Assembly: GCA_949825025.1 (NCBI GenBank)
Contig: OX463779.1
Coordinates: 24,472,816-24,536,815 of the forward strand
Direction: 5' to 3'
Source of the DNA: Siphlonurus alternatus
Lineage: Eukaryota; Arthropoda; Insecta; Ephemeroptera; Siphlonuridae
DNA: 64,000 bases
Shown here: positions 1-13,600 of the stretch, one piece after another
Layout: each line of letters starts with the position of its first letter
Position numbering within the stretch: position 1 is the first letter of the stretch
Notes under the pieces: generated by a model
What the model saw: the letters and a program-made list of their open reading frames with translations, nothing else
Told to the model about the DNA's origin: nothing
The model's database searches: none
Translations under genes and position numbers: made by a program

Positions 1-50
1 CGCGACGACCAATTCAGGAGTAACCCCCCAACCCCTCTTGGCTACGCCTG
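1..50. mobile_element. right terminus of a transposon cut by the window edge
   Basis: The first 50 bases contain a C-rich stretch followed by TTGGCTACGCCTG, after which the sequence becomes plain AT-rich DNA. Read on the minus strand the end starts CAGGCGTAGCCAAG. This resembles the CAGGGGCGTAGCCAG-type termini common on non-autonomous DNA transposons (often hAT-like) in many animals. Only the end is visible, so neither the partner terminus nor the target duplication can be checked. The family assignment is from memory of the motif. Confidence 0.35.
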
Positions 51-3000
51 GTTATAACTGTGATAAGCATTAAAATTTAAATCTACTATCTTGCTAAGTT
101 ATTAATTGATATTTCTATAATTATAAACTGTGTAGTTTTTATTAAAAAATTATTCATATATAAATAAAATAAATTCAATAAATATAGAGAAAAAAACTTA
201 AATTATACTGTACTATATTTATATAAAAAATATACTATTTATTTGGGACTCTTATATTATATAATAGAAAAAAAAAGTTAATTATAGCATCGTGTCATGA
301 TAGAAGTTATATGATTAATGGTATATAGCTAAAACGTATATATATATTATATATAACATTACGATTATATAATATATTTTTTTTCTTTGACATACGTAAT
401 ATATAATAAGAAGTAAAGGAGTGCAGTTAGAGGAGTTTCCAAAAATTTCCCCCTTTACGGAAGAAACCGACAGATGGGCTAACGTCAAAGGATGCAGGCG
501 TACAGAAGGAGGTCTAGCTGCTCGCGTGTGTAGAGGAAGCGCGATAAGCGACACACTGTAAGGCGACGATGGCGACACACACCCCTTCTGCACGCCGCCG
601 CGAGCCACTGGAGGAAGTGGCCCACATAGTCGTCGATAAAGACGCGTGCTGAGACGGCAGGAGGACTGCTGTTGGCCTAGGTCAAGAAGCTACTTGACTA
701 TTTTTTGTTATACATCACAGCTGAATGTAAAAAATGTGTAATAAATTAGTAAGGAGACTGTCATAATATGTAGTTTCGATTAGATTATTAATTTATGATT
801 TTAATGTATTTGATGTAATCTGTCAAATTATATACAAAAGGTTGATATTCATTTTAATTTATGTTTATTAATATAAAAAAATGTTCTGTGGAAAAAAAAG
901 TATAAATTATACTTTTGAATCTTTTGATGAATAAAAAGGTGTATACAATGAGAGAGACGTAGAATTAATTTCTTATTTTTTAATAAATTGTTCTGCAATG
1001 TAAATATTTAAAAGTTGCGCATGAATATAATGTCAATTAACAAAAAAACGTAATTATAAATTATTATACTCTCATTATTAAGAGTTCATTTTATTATAAG
1101 ATTGCAAATCAACGTGTCAATAATTTCACTGACGTTCGACACATCTCTTGACTCATCATGAGTGACAATTGCGCACTCTCATTACGTATTTAGATCAATG
1201 TAGGGGTAGGTCAGGGCTACGTCGCGAGGAGCGCTAACGAGCACTGCTGCTTGCAATTACGTTGACAGCAGCCAACCCTTCCTGGCCTCGTAACTTGCGT
1301 CTAATGAAGACCACGTTAGCCTCCTTAACTCCATATTATGCGGTAACTTTTCCTTGATAAAAAGTAAAGTCGCTATATTTTTTTCTTCTATTTCCGTATA
1401 TTTTGGCGTCTCGTCTGCTGTTGCTTGTCACACGGCTGCCAGCTGAGCTCGAACCCATGACCTGAACACATGTGAAGAAGAGCGTACCTATACTGCTTTG
1501 TTGGAGTAAAGTAGAGAGAAAAATGCCTGAAATAGCAGTAAAAACATTTCTCTTCAGCTGCGTCACCCCCATTATACTTTTTCGTTTTTACTTCTTTCCC
1601 CCTTTTTTTCAAACATTTTTTTTTACCACTTTTTTTCTATATATATATTTTCCCTTTCTCGCGTTACTGACCTTGCCTGGTTTTGAGATGAAGTGGGTGG
1701 TTGGAAGGGTGGAACTTTTGCACGGGGAGGACAGAAATACCCACCTCGTTCGTTTTCTCTCCCTCGGTGCTCGTTTCTCTCGCTCTTGTTTCAGCTCTTT
1801 CTCTCTGTGCTCCGCAGTCGCCCCCGCCCCCTCTTGTTCCTCGGTGAAATCCACACCACGTGCTGCAAGATGCGCGACACTCCGCTCGCGAGACACCGCG
1901 AAGATATTGCTTCTCGCCGTGGATTGTTTTCAGCTGCTACCACGCGTGCCCGCTGTCAATAAAATTCCTCTCTCGATCGAGTTCTAAAAAAACTTGGCAA
2001 TCTCATACACTCCATTCTTTTCTCTCCCACTAAATATATCAGTCTATTGGGAATTAAATAAAATATAATATACAATTTGGTTCTAAACCTCCGTTGTTTA
2101 TCAATTATTGTAAAATTATAAAAATTGAATTATAACAATATAATAATTTATATATGATGAGACACGAAAAAAATATAAGTATTATTATACCTGATGATTA
2201 GATATCGGAATTTCACAATAATTAAATATATAAAATAATATTAGCCATCACATATTTAAAAAAAAATACGCAGATGTGTTCATTTTTTTTATTTTTTAAG
2301 ATAGAAAAGTTACCTAAAAAATTATGACGTTGCGAGAGTTTATAGCTCATCATTTTGCGCTAGGTATGAGGGAGTGTGTGTGAAATGACTTTTTATACAT
2401 TTTATGGCCCTGACCTAGGGCACGTGCCGGCAGGTGATGGCGAGGAAGAAAACTCGCGAGCCAGCTGCATGTGATCGGGCTAAGCCTGATGCGTAATTAC
2501 GGGGCCAGGTGGCGCCTGCATCGATTGCAAAGAGCTTATTGCATCAGGGATGAACCACCCCCTCCTCACCCCCGCCCTTAGATAAGATCTTAGTTGCGCA
2601 TGCAGGCTGCTGTTATCCTATACACGTTACTGTCTAAACTATAAAAAAAATATACACAGTTTGGTATTTACAGAAGTTATTTATATACTTAACATCAGTA
2701 CTAAATTATAACAGGTTTCAAATGAATGGCTAATTAGGTTAGGTCATAATACTTTCTCAATAATTTATTTATAAATTTAGACATTGTTCTAAATATTTGT
2801 TACCATGAAACCCTTTGTGTTACAAAATGTCTATTGTCAAAAGCTTTTGTTTAATTTAAATAGAATTTTTATAGTTTGATCTCTTGATGACTTTGTATTT
2901 TGTTTTCTGTCCCCTTTTTTATTTTTTTATTTCTGCACGAAGTTAATTGTCTAGACTTTTATTAAATATCGATATAATATAATATATATATATATATAAT
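51..3000. other. AT-rich intergenic DNA, no gene seen
   Basis: Mostly AT-rich sequence with poly-A/T runs. Two more GC-rich islands occur near 420-660 and 1,690-1,960. Open frames in the islands lack family resemblance, and those near 1,550-1,960 arise from pyrimidine-rich low-complexity DNA. A tRNA-like B-box match on the minus strand near 1,445-1,465 has no partner A box. I see no supportable gene. Confidence 0.5.
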
Positions 3001-3011
3001 ATATAATATAT

Positions 3012-3408
3012 GAGGTGTGGCGCAGTGCGCTTGACCGGGTCTCGTCAGATCACCGAAGTCAAGCAACGCCGCGCGTGGTTAGTAGTTGGATGGGTGACCA
3101 TTTTCAACAAAAACCAGGTTTCCCACCCAGGGGTAAAACGTTGCGCTTTTCCACTATGTGGTTCCCCTGGCTTTGGACCATTGCACTTCCGGTTCATTGA
3201 CAAAAGCTGTAGCGTCCATCCTGGCTGAGGTTTCCACGTTTCCCTCAGCCGCAGGCAAATGCCGGGATGGATTTGCAAGGCCGTGGCCGCCCTCGTTCCA
3301 GAAGAGCCCGCGAAACGCTCAAGTTAGGGTTTCGGAAGGTTCGGGGTTTCAAAGTAGTATGTAATTAGTAAATAGAAGTACCCAATAGGGTTTGATTAAA
3401 AACTAAAA

Positions 3409-3417
<9 letters not shown>
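3012..3417 (+). mobile_element. SINE with a 5S-rRNA-derived head (SINE3-like)
   Basis: From about 3,030 to 3,103 the sequence closely follows the internal promoter half of animal 5S rRNA. CTCGTCAGATCACCGAAG is followed by the box A-like AAGTCAAGCAACG, then GGTTAGTAGTTGGATGGGTGACC, which covers the intermediate element and box C. The 5S 5' end is missing and is replaced by GTGTGGCGCAGTGCGC, which itself resembles a tRNA A box. After 3,105 the match stops and about 300 bp of unrelated moderately GC-rich body follows, ending in an A-run at 3,407-3,417. (TA)n tracts lie on both sides (about 2,982-3,010 and 3,417-3,439), consistent with insertion into a TA repeat. A 5S head, unrelated body and A-tail are the layout of 5S-derived SINEs. 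It is not a functional 5S gene. Confidence 0.7.
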
Positions 3418-3440
<23 letters not shown>

Positions 3441-6400
3441 ATCGATATTGTATTCTGGTTCTTCGAATATTTCTTTTTTTTTTTTTTTTTTGAGAATTAA
3501 CTTTAACACACATGCAAAAATTTTCACTCTTTTTTTCGTTGGGAAACTATTAAAAGCTGAACGCTCAGGGAGCGATCAGGCGGTATAATATAGCTACTGC
3601 TGTTGTTGTTTGGGCTAATAGCACGGAGGTCGCACGCGCTCGACACTTCTGCTTGTGTTTCAATGTAGGAGGGAGTCTGCTAGCTCGATCCCGTTCCTCC
3701 TCATCTCAGTATTTTTAACCCTTGCCAATCGTTTCGATCGCGGCGGCGGCTGCCTCCCGTCGGTGCTGATCAGGAATTCTGTGGCAGACCGCGGGATCTA
3801 CTCGTTCGCTCGCCGCCAGCGGTATTTTGGCAGTGTCCACCGTATATTGGAGGACTTAGTCGTACGTCCATTAGGCTACAAGCCAGACATGGCACAGAAG
3901 CTCTCTAGAGATCGCTAAATGCCCCGACTAATTGTTTCTTTGCTTTAATGTACGACATCAAAACATACATGATGTCTTTATATATACACTACAATGTTCT
4001 AACTAGTCTAGTATCTATAAAAAAGTAAGACTTTGAGCTAAAAAAACAACAATATAAACTATAAACAATATAAAGAAAAAAAAAAGGGAAAAGAAATACA
4101 TTATTTTTATAAATAAGTTGATAATATTATGTAATTGGATAGTAGATCGACGAGAGTATTCAACCTTTTACATAATTTTAAAATATCCCACGGTCTTTCT
4201 GTCATGGTTCATCACATTTAAGTAAACTCTTACATAGGGTTACTTCAATAATACAAAATATTTCCCACGAAATTCTCACATATATGCAATAACACATAAT
4301 ACCGTCATTATATATTGAAGGTGGATGTTTTGCAACTCTTCTCACTCATCTGTACATGTTATTATATATTTGAGGCAGGTCAGTATAGTAAAAAGGGGAG
4401 AAAAAAAGGGGAGAATATTTGAAAAATATAAAAATGTTAGGTAAGCACTTTTAGGTTAGGTATATAAGTAAAAGTCAATGACATCGTGAGATATGTGAAA
4501 CTGTTATGATGTTTGTTGAAAAAAAGAAAAGGGGGGAGAAACCCTTTCACTTTCTGAATCTCGGTTCGTACACTTGTTTGTGCTGCAGTACACTGACCTC
4601 TCATGTGGTTTACCTCTATACATTTTTAATCGGATCACTATGATCATGCCTACCATATCATGCAACCCTTTTCAATGTCTGCACTCGGGAGGAAAAGGGG
4701 TGAGGAGGAACGGTCCGGCCACCGCAGGCTTTGTTTGTTTGCCGAAGGGTAGAGAGAGGTAACGTGAACCTGTTACCGTGAAAAGAGTTGAGTTTTTGAA
4801 ACCTTCTCCCCCCCTTTTTTTTCCTATTGTAAAAGGCCGTGTACCTCATCGTATACCAAGGATATACCCCTTCCATCACTCTCCTTTTTTAACAGAAGCC
4901 TGCTGTGAAGCACAGAAAGGGGTCTATTAATAACAATAAGCTTATGATAAAAAATAACTTAGCCTTTACTTATATGAGGCGTATCATTGATGCATTTTTT
5001 GTGTGTTAGTGGTGATAATATAATAATAATTTGATTTGATTTATAAAATTGTTTATGTTGAAAGTTTTTTTTTTTTTTTTTTTGTAGTAAAAATGATTTA
5101 ATTTCACAAATTTTTGAGCAGTCATCATACATTTCAATACATAAAAAAAGCACACATGTAAAGAATGACAAATTATTTTATATACCGAAGTCATACAGTT
5201 CAATTACACCATACTTATAAATTTAATTGCTGCACAAAATATTTTGTTATAAATTTATAAACTTTATAATAATATAATCAAGAAAATTTTAAAATGCTGA
5301 CTGAGCAACGGACCAATTTTTTGTTGCAAACTATTTGACGATGCAGAAGGAGAGAAAAAATTACATAGATAAAAGTATAAGTGAGTACTAGAAATTGAGT
5401 TTTTACATTTTTACGAGACCGATGTGACAACATATAAGATTGCCCATTTCATAAAGTTAGAATGTAACGATTGAAGAAGAAAAATAAAAATCATATCACA
5501 TGGCATGGTCGTCATAGTTCATGATAAAGGTGGCCAGTCTATTTGTCAAGACTCGAGAAAGCGCGACCCCCCCTTCTTCCCTCAAACCTCCCCCTTCACG
5601 CCCCAGGCAATCATAAATTCTAGCTTGGTCAAGATGGACGTATAGAGAAAGAACAAACTAGGGTGGGGTATCTATCTAATATTTCTTATAGTACAGGGGA
5701 GAAGAATAATAGTTGATGTTCATCCGGTTTCCATGGTGACCATGGTGTAGTCCCTCGTGACTTTGTGTTGATGACCATTCTTTACAATATAGAACACAAA
5801 CTTTTCATGTTATAAATTTGTTTTTACACAGAGATGAGTTTTTCTCCATGTCTTGGATTAATAATATTTATTGGGCGTTGTCTCGAGCGGACGTTGAGGT
5901 TTCCTGACCTTGCTCAATGTTGGGCTAGGTCGTGAACAGTAGTCGGTCGGTGGGAGTTTCCGCTACAGCTGCCACATCAGCAGCGCATCCTAATAATAAT
6001 TAATATAGCCTTATACATAATACCGAGACCTGTCAATCATATATATATACAAACTCCTGACCTACAGCAATATATTATGTGGCGCAGATGATTCGGATGA
6101 ATGGATTAAAACTAGAACACCTGATCGTATAAACCTTAACGCAGATGGAAAGTAATTATAAATTATAGTCTGTGATGATGAAATATGATTATAGTGAACT
6201 CTATTGTATATGAGATTTTTATGTAGTATATGGTCACTTATACAATATATTATATAATATACATAGTAATTAATTATATACTTAATTAAAATCAGATAGA
6301 AACCGCAGTTATTTTTATTGTATTTAACAATTTTAATCAAAATTATACATAATTAATCATTATAAAAATTAAGTCAGTAGCTCTATAAATTTAACTTTCC

Positions 6401-6607
6401 CCTTTCTATATCTTTATTTTAAGTAAAATCGACGGAAATGAAAAATTGCTAGGGTTAGGGTCTAACGACTGGTTTATCAAGAGGTCTGCTGCATAATTTA
6501 TCGCGATGGAGGAAGGCACGCACGCTTGCAGGGAGGAAGGGTCTACCCCGGGTCTAGACTGCAGATGGATGCATCATGGCGGCAGCTGGGCGTGGCACTG
6601 GACGCTC

Positions 6608-6615
6608 TGACGTCA
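6608..6615. promoter_or_regulatory. CRE palindrome TGACGTCA (first of a pair)
   Basis: Perfect cAMP-response-element palindrome, a binding site for CREB/ATF bZIP proteins. It sits in a GC-richer island 90 bp from a second perfect copy. Activity is inferred from the motif only. Confidence 0.4.
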
Positions 6616-6697
6616 CGCTCGGTCAGAGACAAAGCGTATGTACGATCGATCGCTGCGTGTGTTGAGGACCGGGGCCAGATTGTCCCAGGTCGGCATG

Positions 6698-6705
6698 TGA
6701 CGTCA
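6698..6705. promoter_or_regulatory. CRE palindrome TGACGTCA (second of a pair)
   Basis: Second perfect TGACGTCA in the same island. It is followed closely by TCAGTGACTAG, a weak AP-1-like half site. The close pairing makes chance less likely than for a lone 8-mer. Confidence 0.4.
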
Positions 6706-7342
6706 TCAGTGACTAGCTGCACGAATCGTGATCGCGGGATTTTTTAAAAGTTGTTTGCTTTCATTTAGAGACCCTGCATGGCTTTCATTTAATAAAATTT
6801 AAATTCTAGTGCTGAAATATTTAAATTTAAGATTGATTTAAGATTTAAATAGGAGACGACTCACTTGCACTCCATGTTTTATTTATTATATAAAGTTCAC
6901 GGTTCCCAATAAGTTGACAATATCTTGTTATATTATTCCTTTTCGATGTTTTGATGCGATATATGCGCTTGTGGATTTTTATTATTTTTTTTTTAAAGTT
7001 ATCAACAACCAAAAGTTGACATATAAAATTTGTTGATAAATTTTCCACATCATGAGATTCAAATTGTTTGTATTCGGGTTGAGGGAACATTGATGTAACA
7101 AAGAACAACTTCATCATCTCAGTCGACGTCAAAGGAAGGAGAGCGAGCTGCTTTGCATTCATTTTGTCGTCGCGTCCTTCCCTGCTGCTGCTGCCGTCAC
7201 TGCAGACATGGCTTATAGAAAACTATAACTCGGCCGCAAGAGCAAGGGGACCTAATCGCTCGGCAAACGCAATAATTATTCTAAGTCTCCATTAATTAAG
7301 TAGTATCTTCGACTAATGATTAATTGTAATTAAATGTTTCAG

Positions 7343-7477
7343 ATTAACGTACAAGTGGCTGCCAGAGCGAGAGGAGGAGAGCAGTCAATGCCAGAGGCCC
7401 CGCAGAGCCTGATCACGTCATCGACCTTTGACCTCCCAGTGTCACCATCTTGCTCAACACGCTCACCCATCCTCCAG
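7343..7477 (+). other. exon-like segment, possible upstream non-coding or alternative exon
   Basis: A 135-base GC-richer block is bounded by an acceptor-like TTTCAG ending at 7,342 and a near-consensus donor CAG|GTAAGA at 7,477/7,478. One frame is open across it, including an ATG at 7,388, and ends in phase 0. Joined to the Kruppel main exon at 29,900 that frame would hit a stop just before the Kruppel ATG at 29,929. It could therefore only be untranslated leader or belong to another transcript. No family resemblance. Confidence 0.25.
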
Positions 7478-7499
7478 GTAAGAAACCACCTGCATGATG

Positions 7500-10330
7500 A
7501 TAGCTATACAATCATATTATACTATCACTTGTTAATGTATAAAGATGTGTTTAGTTCAATATCATTCGCAGTTGTGTATTGTTGTAAAAAAATATTTTAG
7601 TATAATTATGTAACATCATGTATACAGCAATGTTTTCAAAATTATGTATGTATATATAACTATAATTGATCGCAACATTCATAACTATAAATTTATGTAT
7701 AATATAATTATATATAACGAGAATGCAGTTGTTAAATTAAATGTAATTTTATATATATGAAATAGTTCTGCATGCAGTCACATTTTCATATATATTTTGG
7801 TATTATATTATACTTTTACAAATACATTATTAATGCTTTTAAAATCGATATCACAACAACCACAAGTATATATTATTATAATATTACTTAAATAATATAT
7901 CGATCCTATTAAAATAGTTCAATTTATATTTTAATATAAATATTATATAAAGCAAAAACCATTTCTATAATTCTATTTGCTTTTCTTTGCTTCTTGTAAA
8001 TTTTATACGAGCATTTTGTGAATATATACAAATACAATATAATATTACGTGTTGGATCATCGATTGACACCTGAGTCCTGTCAGTTCAAGAGAGAGAGAG
8101 AGGCAGCGTTCGATTGATTGTTGCTTGCTAACGGAGCCGCGAAGGCTTGCGCGGTGACGAGAGATGCACCCACTCCTCCCGCCGGACACAGCGCCCATGT
8201 CGCATCTCCAATTTTTTTTCCCCTTTCAGTATTTTTTCTTCTCCCCACAGCTACTGCAAGGGTATATATATGTGCAGCTAGTCCGCATGAGTCATCTTGA
8301 TCAATACCTTGCCTGCTGCCCACCCCTTCTTCCCAGTAGCAACCCCCTTAAAAAACCGTCGTCCTATAGCTCGCTCAGCAGCCAGCCACCCCCTAACTTT
8401 GCAGGATAAAAAAAGGGAGAAAGAATAAGGTAAGGGATTTTTTTTTCATCCCTCTTTCTTCTATATTTTAGTTATCTCTTCCGCCTCCTCCCACCCTCTT
8501 CCACCTCTTCCATTTCTCTACGCAAGTATTTCTCTCTTTCTCTTGCAACAAACTAAGTAGCAAAAGTCCAGTATAGCAAGAATCTTCCACTTGAAAAAAA
8601 TCAACGAAGAGAAAACGAGAGATGAAAAAAATAAAACATATATATATAAAAAATCTTATACTAAAAAAATATTTTTGATAAAAGACTGTCTTTTTTCATT
8701 TCTCCTCCCTCGATCTTCTTCTTCTTATTTTTATATCTTGCTCTCTGAGTAGCTCGCGTTAGATAAAAAAAAAAAGTTGGATCAAACCATCTCGTATGCA
8801 CCCCCTTCTTCTCATCTCATTTTTTTCTCTTCTCTTGCTCACCCCTCACGAGAAAAAAACTAAATTGCATCTCCACCCCTTCTGCTCAGCCTGCTACCCT
8901 TTTTTTTCAAACTGCTTTAATTTAGCATTGATGAGCAAGCGTGCTGCTGCTCAGGGGTTGGGACGAGTTTTTTTTAATGTCGCGGGGGGTGAGATAGAGA
9001 GAGTTAGTATTGCATGGGTAGCATAGAATATTGGCTGGGAGGGTGTGGGGGACGTCCAGTATTCCTGCTCTTAACTCCTCAAGTTTTTGCCATTAGTAGA
9101 TTCCATTCTCCACATTGCGTCTACTAATATCTCCCGGGACCCACAAAGCTTTGTTACACTTAAAACTAAAACGTTGTTGCTGCTTTTGTTCTTTTTTTTT
9201 TTTATTCCGCTCCATAAACAGAACTGTTTCATTTGCACATACTATTTGTAGATTAAATTTTGGTCTTTGAAAATTATGTGATAGCATAAATAACTTTTGT
9301 GCTTTTAATGTTGTTTTTTTCATGTGCATTTTCATAGAAATTCACAGAGAGTTGAATAATTTTTATAAAATATAAACATTTATTTTTAGTCTTTCGTATA
9401 TACGTTATAGAAAAATATTTCCAAACTCTAATACGGTTAGGAAATAAAAAATAAAGCTAACACTTGGCGGCTGCATTTCCCCCTTTTGTTTTTCGGTCCG
9501 TGAAGGTGCAGTGATGGCAACATGATGTTATGAGGCTTCACTAATATATCACCTAACACAAGAAGCCTTCATTATTCCTGTGAATTATATTTCAACGGCG
9601 GCAGTTCTTGGCGCCTGCAGATTTTTATGAGTATGCTACCCACAGTGCTCCCGTGCGCAAAGGGTTAACTATATACACGGCGTCGAAGAAGCGCTTTAGG
9701 AAATTTCTTCCATGTTTCATGAAAAAAAAAAAATTAAAAGCTTATACTATTTAAAGCTTACACTCTCTTAGCTCACAGATTTAGAACTTTTTGAATACTA
9801 ATAAGGCTTCATTAGTGAACGTGTAGAATATAGAATACTTGTTAAAAGGAACATGGACATAGAAATTTGAAACTTATACTAAAGTAACGACCTATATATA
9901 CTTCAAATATGCATCGAAATTTACATGATGTAGGGAAAATCTATTCCAAATTATTGTTATATTAATATGCTTTATACTATAGTGAGTATAGTGTAGTTGT
10001 GTCTTCCTTTTTGTTTCAATTTCTTGATTTTTTATTATCATTTGTTGTATAATAATGTCTGAAAATATTCAACGTTTTTATCACAGTATCGCATCTTGCG
10101 TGCTCTATTTTCCCTGCAATCCCGTTCCAGTCTCCACAGCTCTCCATTCTCTGCAAACAACCAAAAACAAATCACAAATAACAACAAGGAAATGGCTTGA
10201 AAACACGTCACCATCAAAACTTCACATGATCATCTTTCAATTGCTTTCAACAAAATTCTACATTTTTTATTTTTTTATATATTTATACATAATAAAGAAA
10301 ACGAAAATTGGAAAAAAGGTATATTATATT
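7500..10330. other. intergenic DNA, no gene seen
   Basis: AT-rich up to about 8,050, then a pyrimidine-rich, mixed stretch from 8,080 to 9,060 (CT-rich runs, poly-T), then AT-rich again. The short frames here are products of simple sequence and none shows a recognisable domain. Confidence 0.45.
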
Positions 10331-10333
10331 CAC

Positions 10334-10452
<119 letters not shown>

Positions 10453-10550
10453 AAAGTATACTATTAAAAAGAGTATTTTTGCATGGTTTTAAGTTTAAGA
10501 AAACTATTATTTAACTAATTACAAATTATTCCCAATTTAACATAATAATT

Positions 10551-10699
10551 AAGCCAGTATTACATGATACAATTTTTCAAACTATTGCATACAACGTTTC
10601 CTTACAAGAAAACTTGAACTCCATTTGTTTGTATGGAGATGGCATTTTCTTGCATGAAAAAATTGTATGCAAAATTATTGTATGGTGTAATACAGGCTT
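10551..10699. mobile_element. short inverted-repeat element (MITE-like)
   Basis: The left end AAGCCAGTATTACATGATAC and the right end, read on the other strand as AAGCCTGTATTACACCATAC, match at 17 of 20 positions. Imperfect pairing continues inward for about 60 bases per arm, giving a fold-back of about 149 bp. I do not see a clean target-site duplication, so the superfamily is open. It is probably an old non-autonomous DNA transposon. Confidence 0.55.
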
Positions 10700-13600
10700 T
10701 AGTCTTTTCGAGCTTCTTTTTAAAGGAAAAGTCACAAGAGACGCAGAGAATAATCGTAAAATGCGCGTATCTATAATAATGTTATGAAGACACGCAATAT
10801 TTTAATGGCCACGTGACAGACGCCGTAGAAAATATACGTCTTATCAAACCTCCATTTTTTTTTATCAATTTTTAAGGACTATTCCTGATGTTCCTTTTTA
10901 TAAAAAGATATAACACTGATATAGGATATAACTGAAAAGCTTTAGAAATATCTTTGAAACAAATTTATCTCTAGCCCTTGCATAAATATATATAACATCA
11001 GTATTAAAAATTCAAAAATTAATATTTAGATAAAAAAATATATATATTGAAAGCAAAATTTATATAATTTTACGAAATCAATTACAAGGTGCAATTTATT
11101 TATATATATAATATTTATATTTATTTATTGTATAATAATTTGATCTTTAAATTATCCTATATTAATTTTTTAAGGTTGCTATATGTATTGGTCATTGTGT
11201 ACATTTATTGTATTGACTTAACCGCTTAAATAATTAAATTGATAAGTTGTTTTTCAATTTATAAAGGGGATATAATATATTTTTTTGTAATATTAACTTT
11301 TTGGCTATAGATGATGAAGACGATGAAGAGGGGGGTTTAGGCGCGTGCAACCTCACGTGCGCGGATAAAAACCTCGAGAACTATACCAACTTTTTTATGA
11401 ACATCTCTCTCTCTTTCAACGTTTACTTTTTTATGCGAGGTAAACCACGGGTCCCCCTTTATTTTTTTGTTCCTCAAATACATTTTTTATAGTAAAAAAG
11501 TGAATGAGGAGTTAGCGGCGGCCGGTATATAACATACGACGAGGCAAGAGCACGCGAGCGAGCGCACAACAAAATGTGTCGTCCTCCTGCCAAATCATAA
11601 TCACCTCTCACGAAAAAAAAAATCAAGTCTCAACAAGAGGGCTGCTCACATTTTATTAACAATAGCCAGAATTGAGAGGGAGAGAGGGAGGAATAAAAAC
11701 TGACATGAAATATCGGTGTGGCGTGTGCGGTGATGGCAAATCGGGGCTGTCAACTTTTTTTTTGAAACAAGTAAAAATTTTGTTTCTTTATGAGGATAAA
11801 TATGTTTTAAGGGATCAAGGAAATAAACAACAGTATAATAATATACATATTTATCATCACATACATAGATTATTACGTGTAATATTTTATAAAAGGTATA
11901 TACGTTAAATGTTTTACACGAATAAATTATTTTATTCTTTCAGTTTTGTGTATACTGAAATTTGCTATACTAAAAATATTTACTTAAAATACATGAAACC
12001 ATTCAGATTACAAGTTTTTTTTTTTACATTGAATTTACAATTAACAAATTAATGCAAAAAAAAAAAAATGAAATAAATTTCTCTTTCACAAAAGACAACG
12101 CTATATGAAAATACAGGTAAAAAAAAAATCCTTTTGTCTAAAATAATTATGTATTTCAAGAGAACAGGAGAATTGAATTGAATTTTTTGTAACAATAATT
12201 TCTCAACGTATATTTATAACTTTGTGTTTTGTTTTCTTCTTTCAAATATTTTTTTTATAAAAATTCGACTACTGGAATTTACATAAAAAATGCCAACATT
12301 TCTTTCATGAAATTGTCATAAGCAGTTATATATTTATATATAAATTTTGTTCTGTTCTTTTTACTCACGCAAAGGGCTGGATAAGCAGCAAACAAGGCAT
12401 CCATGGCACATGAAAGACAGAATAAGGAAGAAGAGGAGGGAAATTCAGCCGAGTTGAACTTGAACTGTATGAAGCATATTAAACTGACGAGATGGAAGCA
12501 TAACGTTCTTTTTCTCTCGTTCTTCATATTTAAGCTTTTGTATTTTTCAGCGTCATGAGTTAAGAGAGAGTAGAGCGATGTTTACGTCGTCTGACAGAAA
12601 GCGAATGGAATATTCATGGCGAATAATGGAGCGCGGCCCACCCGCCCAATCTCCCTCTCTGGTATATAACACTCGCTGTAGCATAACACAGCCTGCCTGC
12701 TGCTTGATGCCTTTAGCTTTTTACTCCTCTTTGATCAAGAAAACGGGAGAATAAAAAAAAAAAAAGCAAAAGCCTCCGAAAGTCTTGCTGAATCAACGTG
12801 ACTCCAACTAATAGACTTGTGTGTCATGTGCATATGAGAGAGAAAGCAAGGGAATGAGCAACAAAAGAATCAAAGTTGTACTATCTAAATATTATTAATT
12901 TAATAAAATATTTATTGTGTACATGATTATACGAGGATGAGCCAACAATTTCTCCATGCACATGCATGAACATATATATTGTGCATTTACCAATTTGTTT
13001 CCTTCATTTTTACAAAATTATTAAACTTCCTGAAAGTTGCTTGATCGTTGCAAGTAGCTTCCGTGGTGGGAGTCTCACAGGGTTGTTGTTTTGCACCGTT
13101 TTGATTATGTGGCTATACAAAGGGGAGGAAGTCGCCATCAAGGGTGGTTTCAGACAGTATATACAGAGAGAGGGTGGGATGCGCAGAGCGGCCTATACAA
13201 TTACCTGCAGTGATGTGGGAGCTAAAGCTCCTCCTGGGCCGAAGCGTGCATACAAACGTCAGTTTGCATAACGGGGAGCCACGATAATGCTGTTGCGTAA
13301 ACGACGCCCAGGAAGCTTGTCAATGTGTACAGTCCTTGCAAAATGATAACTGATTTCATTCATATAATTATATATTAATTATAAAAATCTAACAAATTTG
13401 AAATAGAAAATTGCAATGGCAATTAATGAAATGTTGAAGTTCATATATTTGTTTATTTTCTATTTTCAAGATTAAATTCTTTCTTTATAACAATAGTGCC
13501 ACGCACGTGGCCATAATAGTTTTGATATTTTATATGCATTTCTAATAAAACTTTGATGTTAGATAATATACCACAAATTTTGCACTCCCAATATTATATT

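Larger units (their letters stand above)
3440..7342. other. AT-rich intergenic DNA with GC-richer islands
   Basis: Mostly AT-rich, with homopolymers such as a T-run near 3,475 and another near 5,067. GC-richer islands occur near 3,600-3,925, 4,660-4,880, 5,560-5,620 and 6,500-6,750. Open frames in the islands (for example an 87-codon frame at 3,655-3,918) do not resemble any family I know and lack splice context that would argue for an exon. The 6,500-6,750 island carries the two CRE palindromes listed separately. Confidence 0.45.

Noticed and set aside
1430..1470. tRNA-like B box (GGTTCGAGCTC on the minus strand)
   Set aside because: No A box at the right distance and no cloverleaf could be drawn. 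At most a decayed tRNA-derived SINE.
4440..4460. TTAGGTTAGG-like strings (also near 2,740) suggestive of insect telomere repeats
   Set aside because: Only one or two units each and no array.
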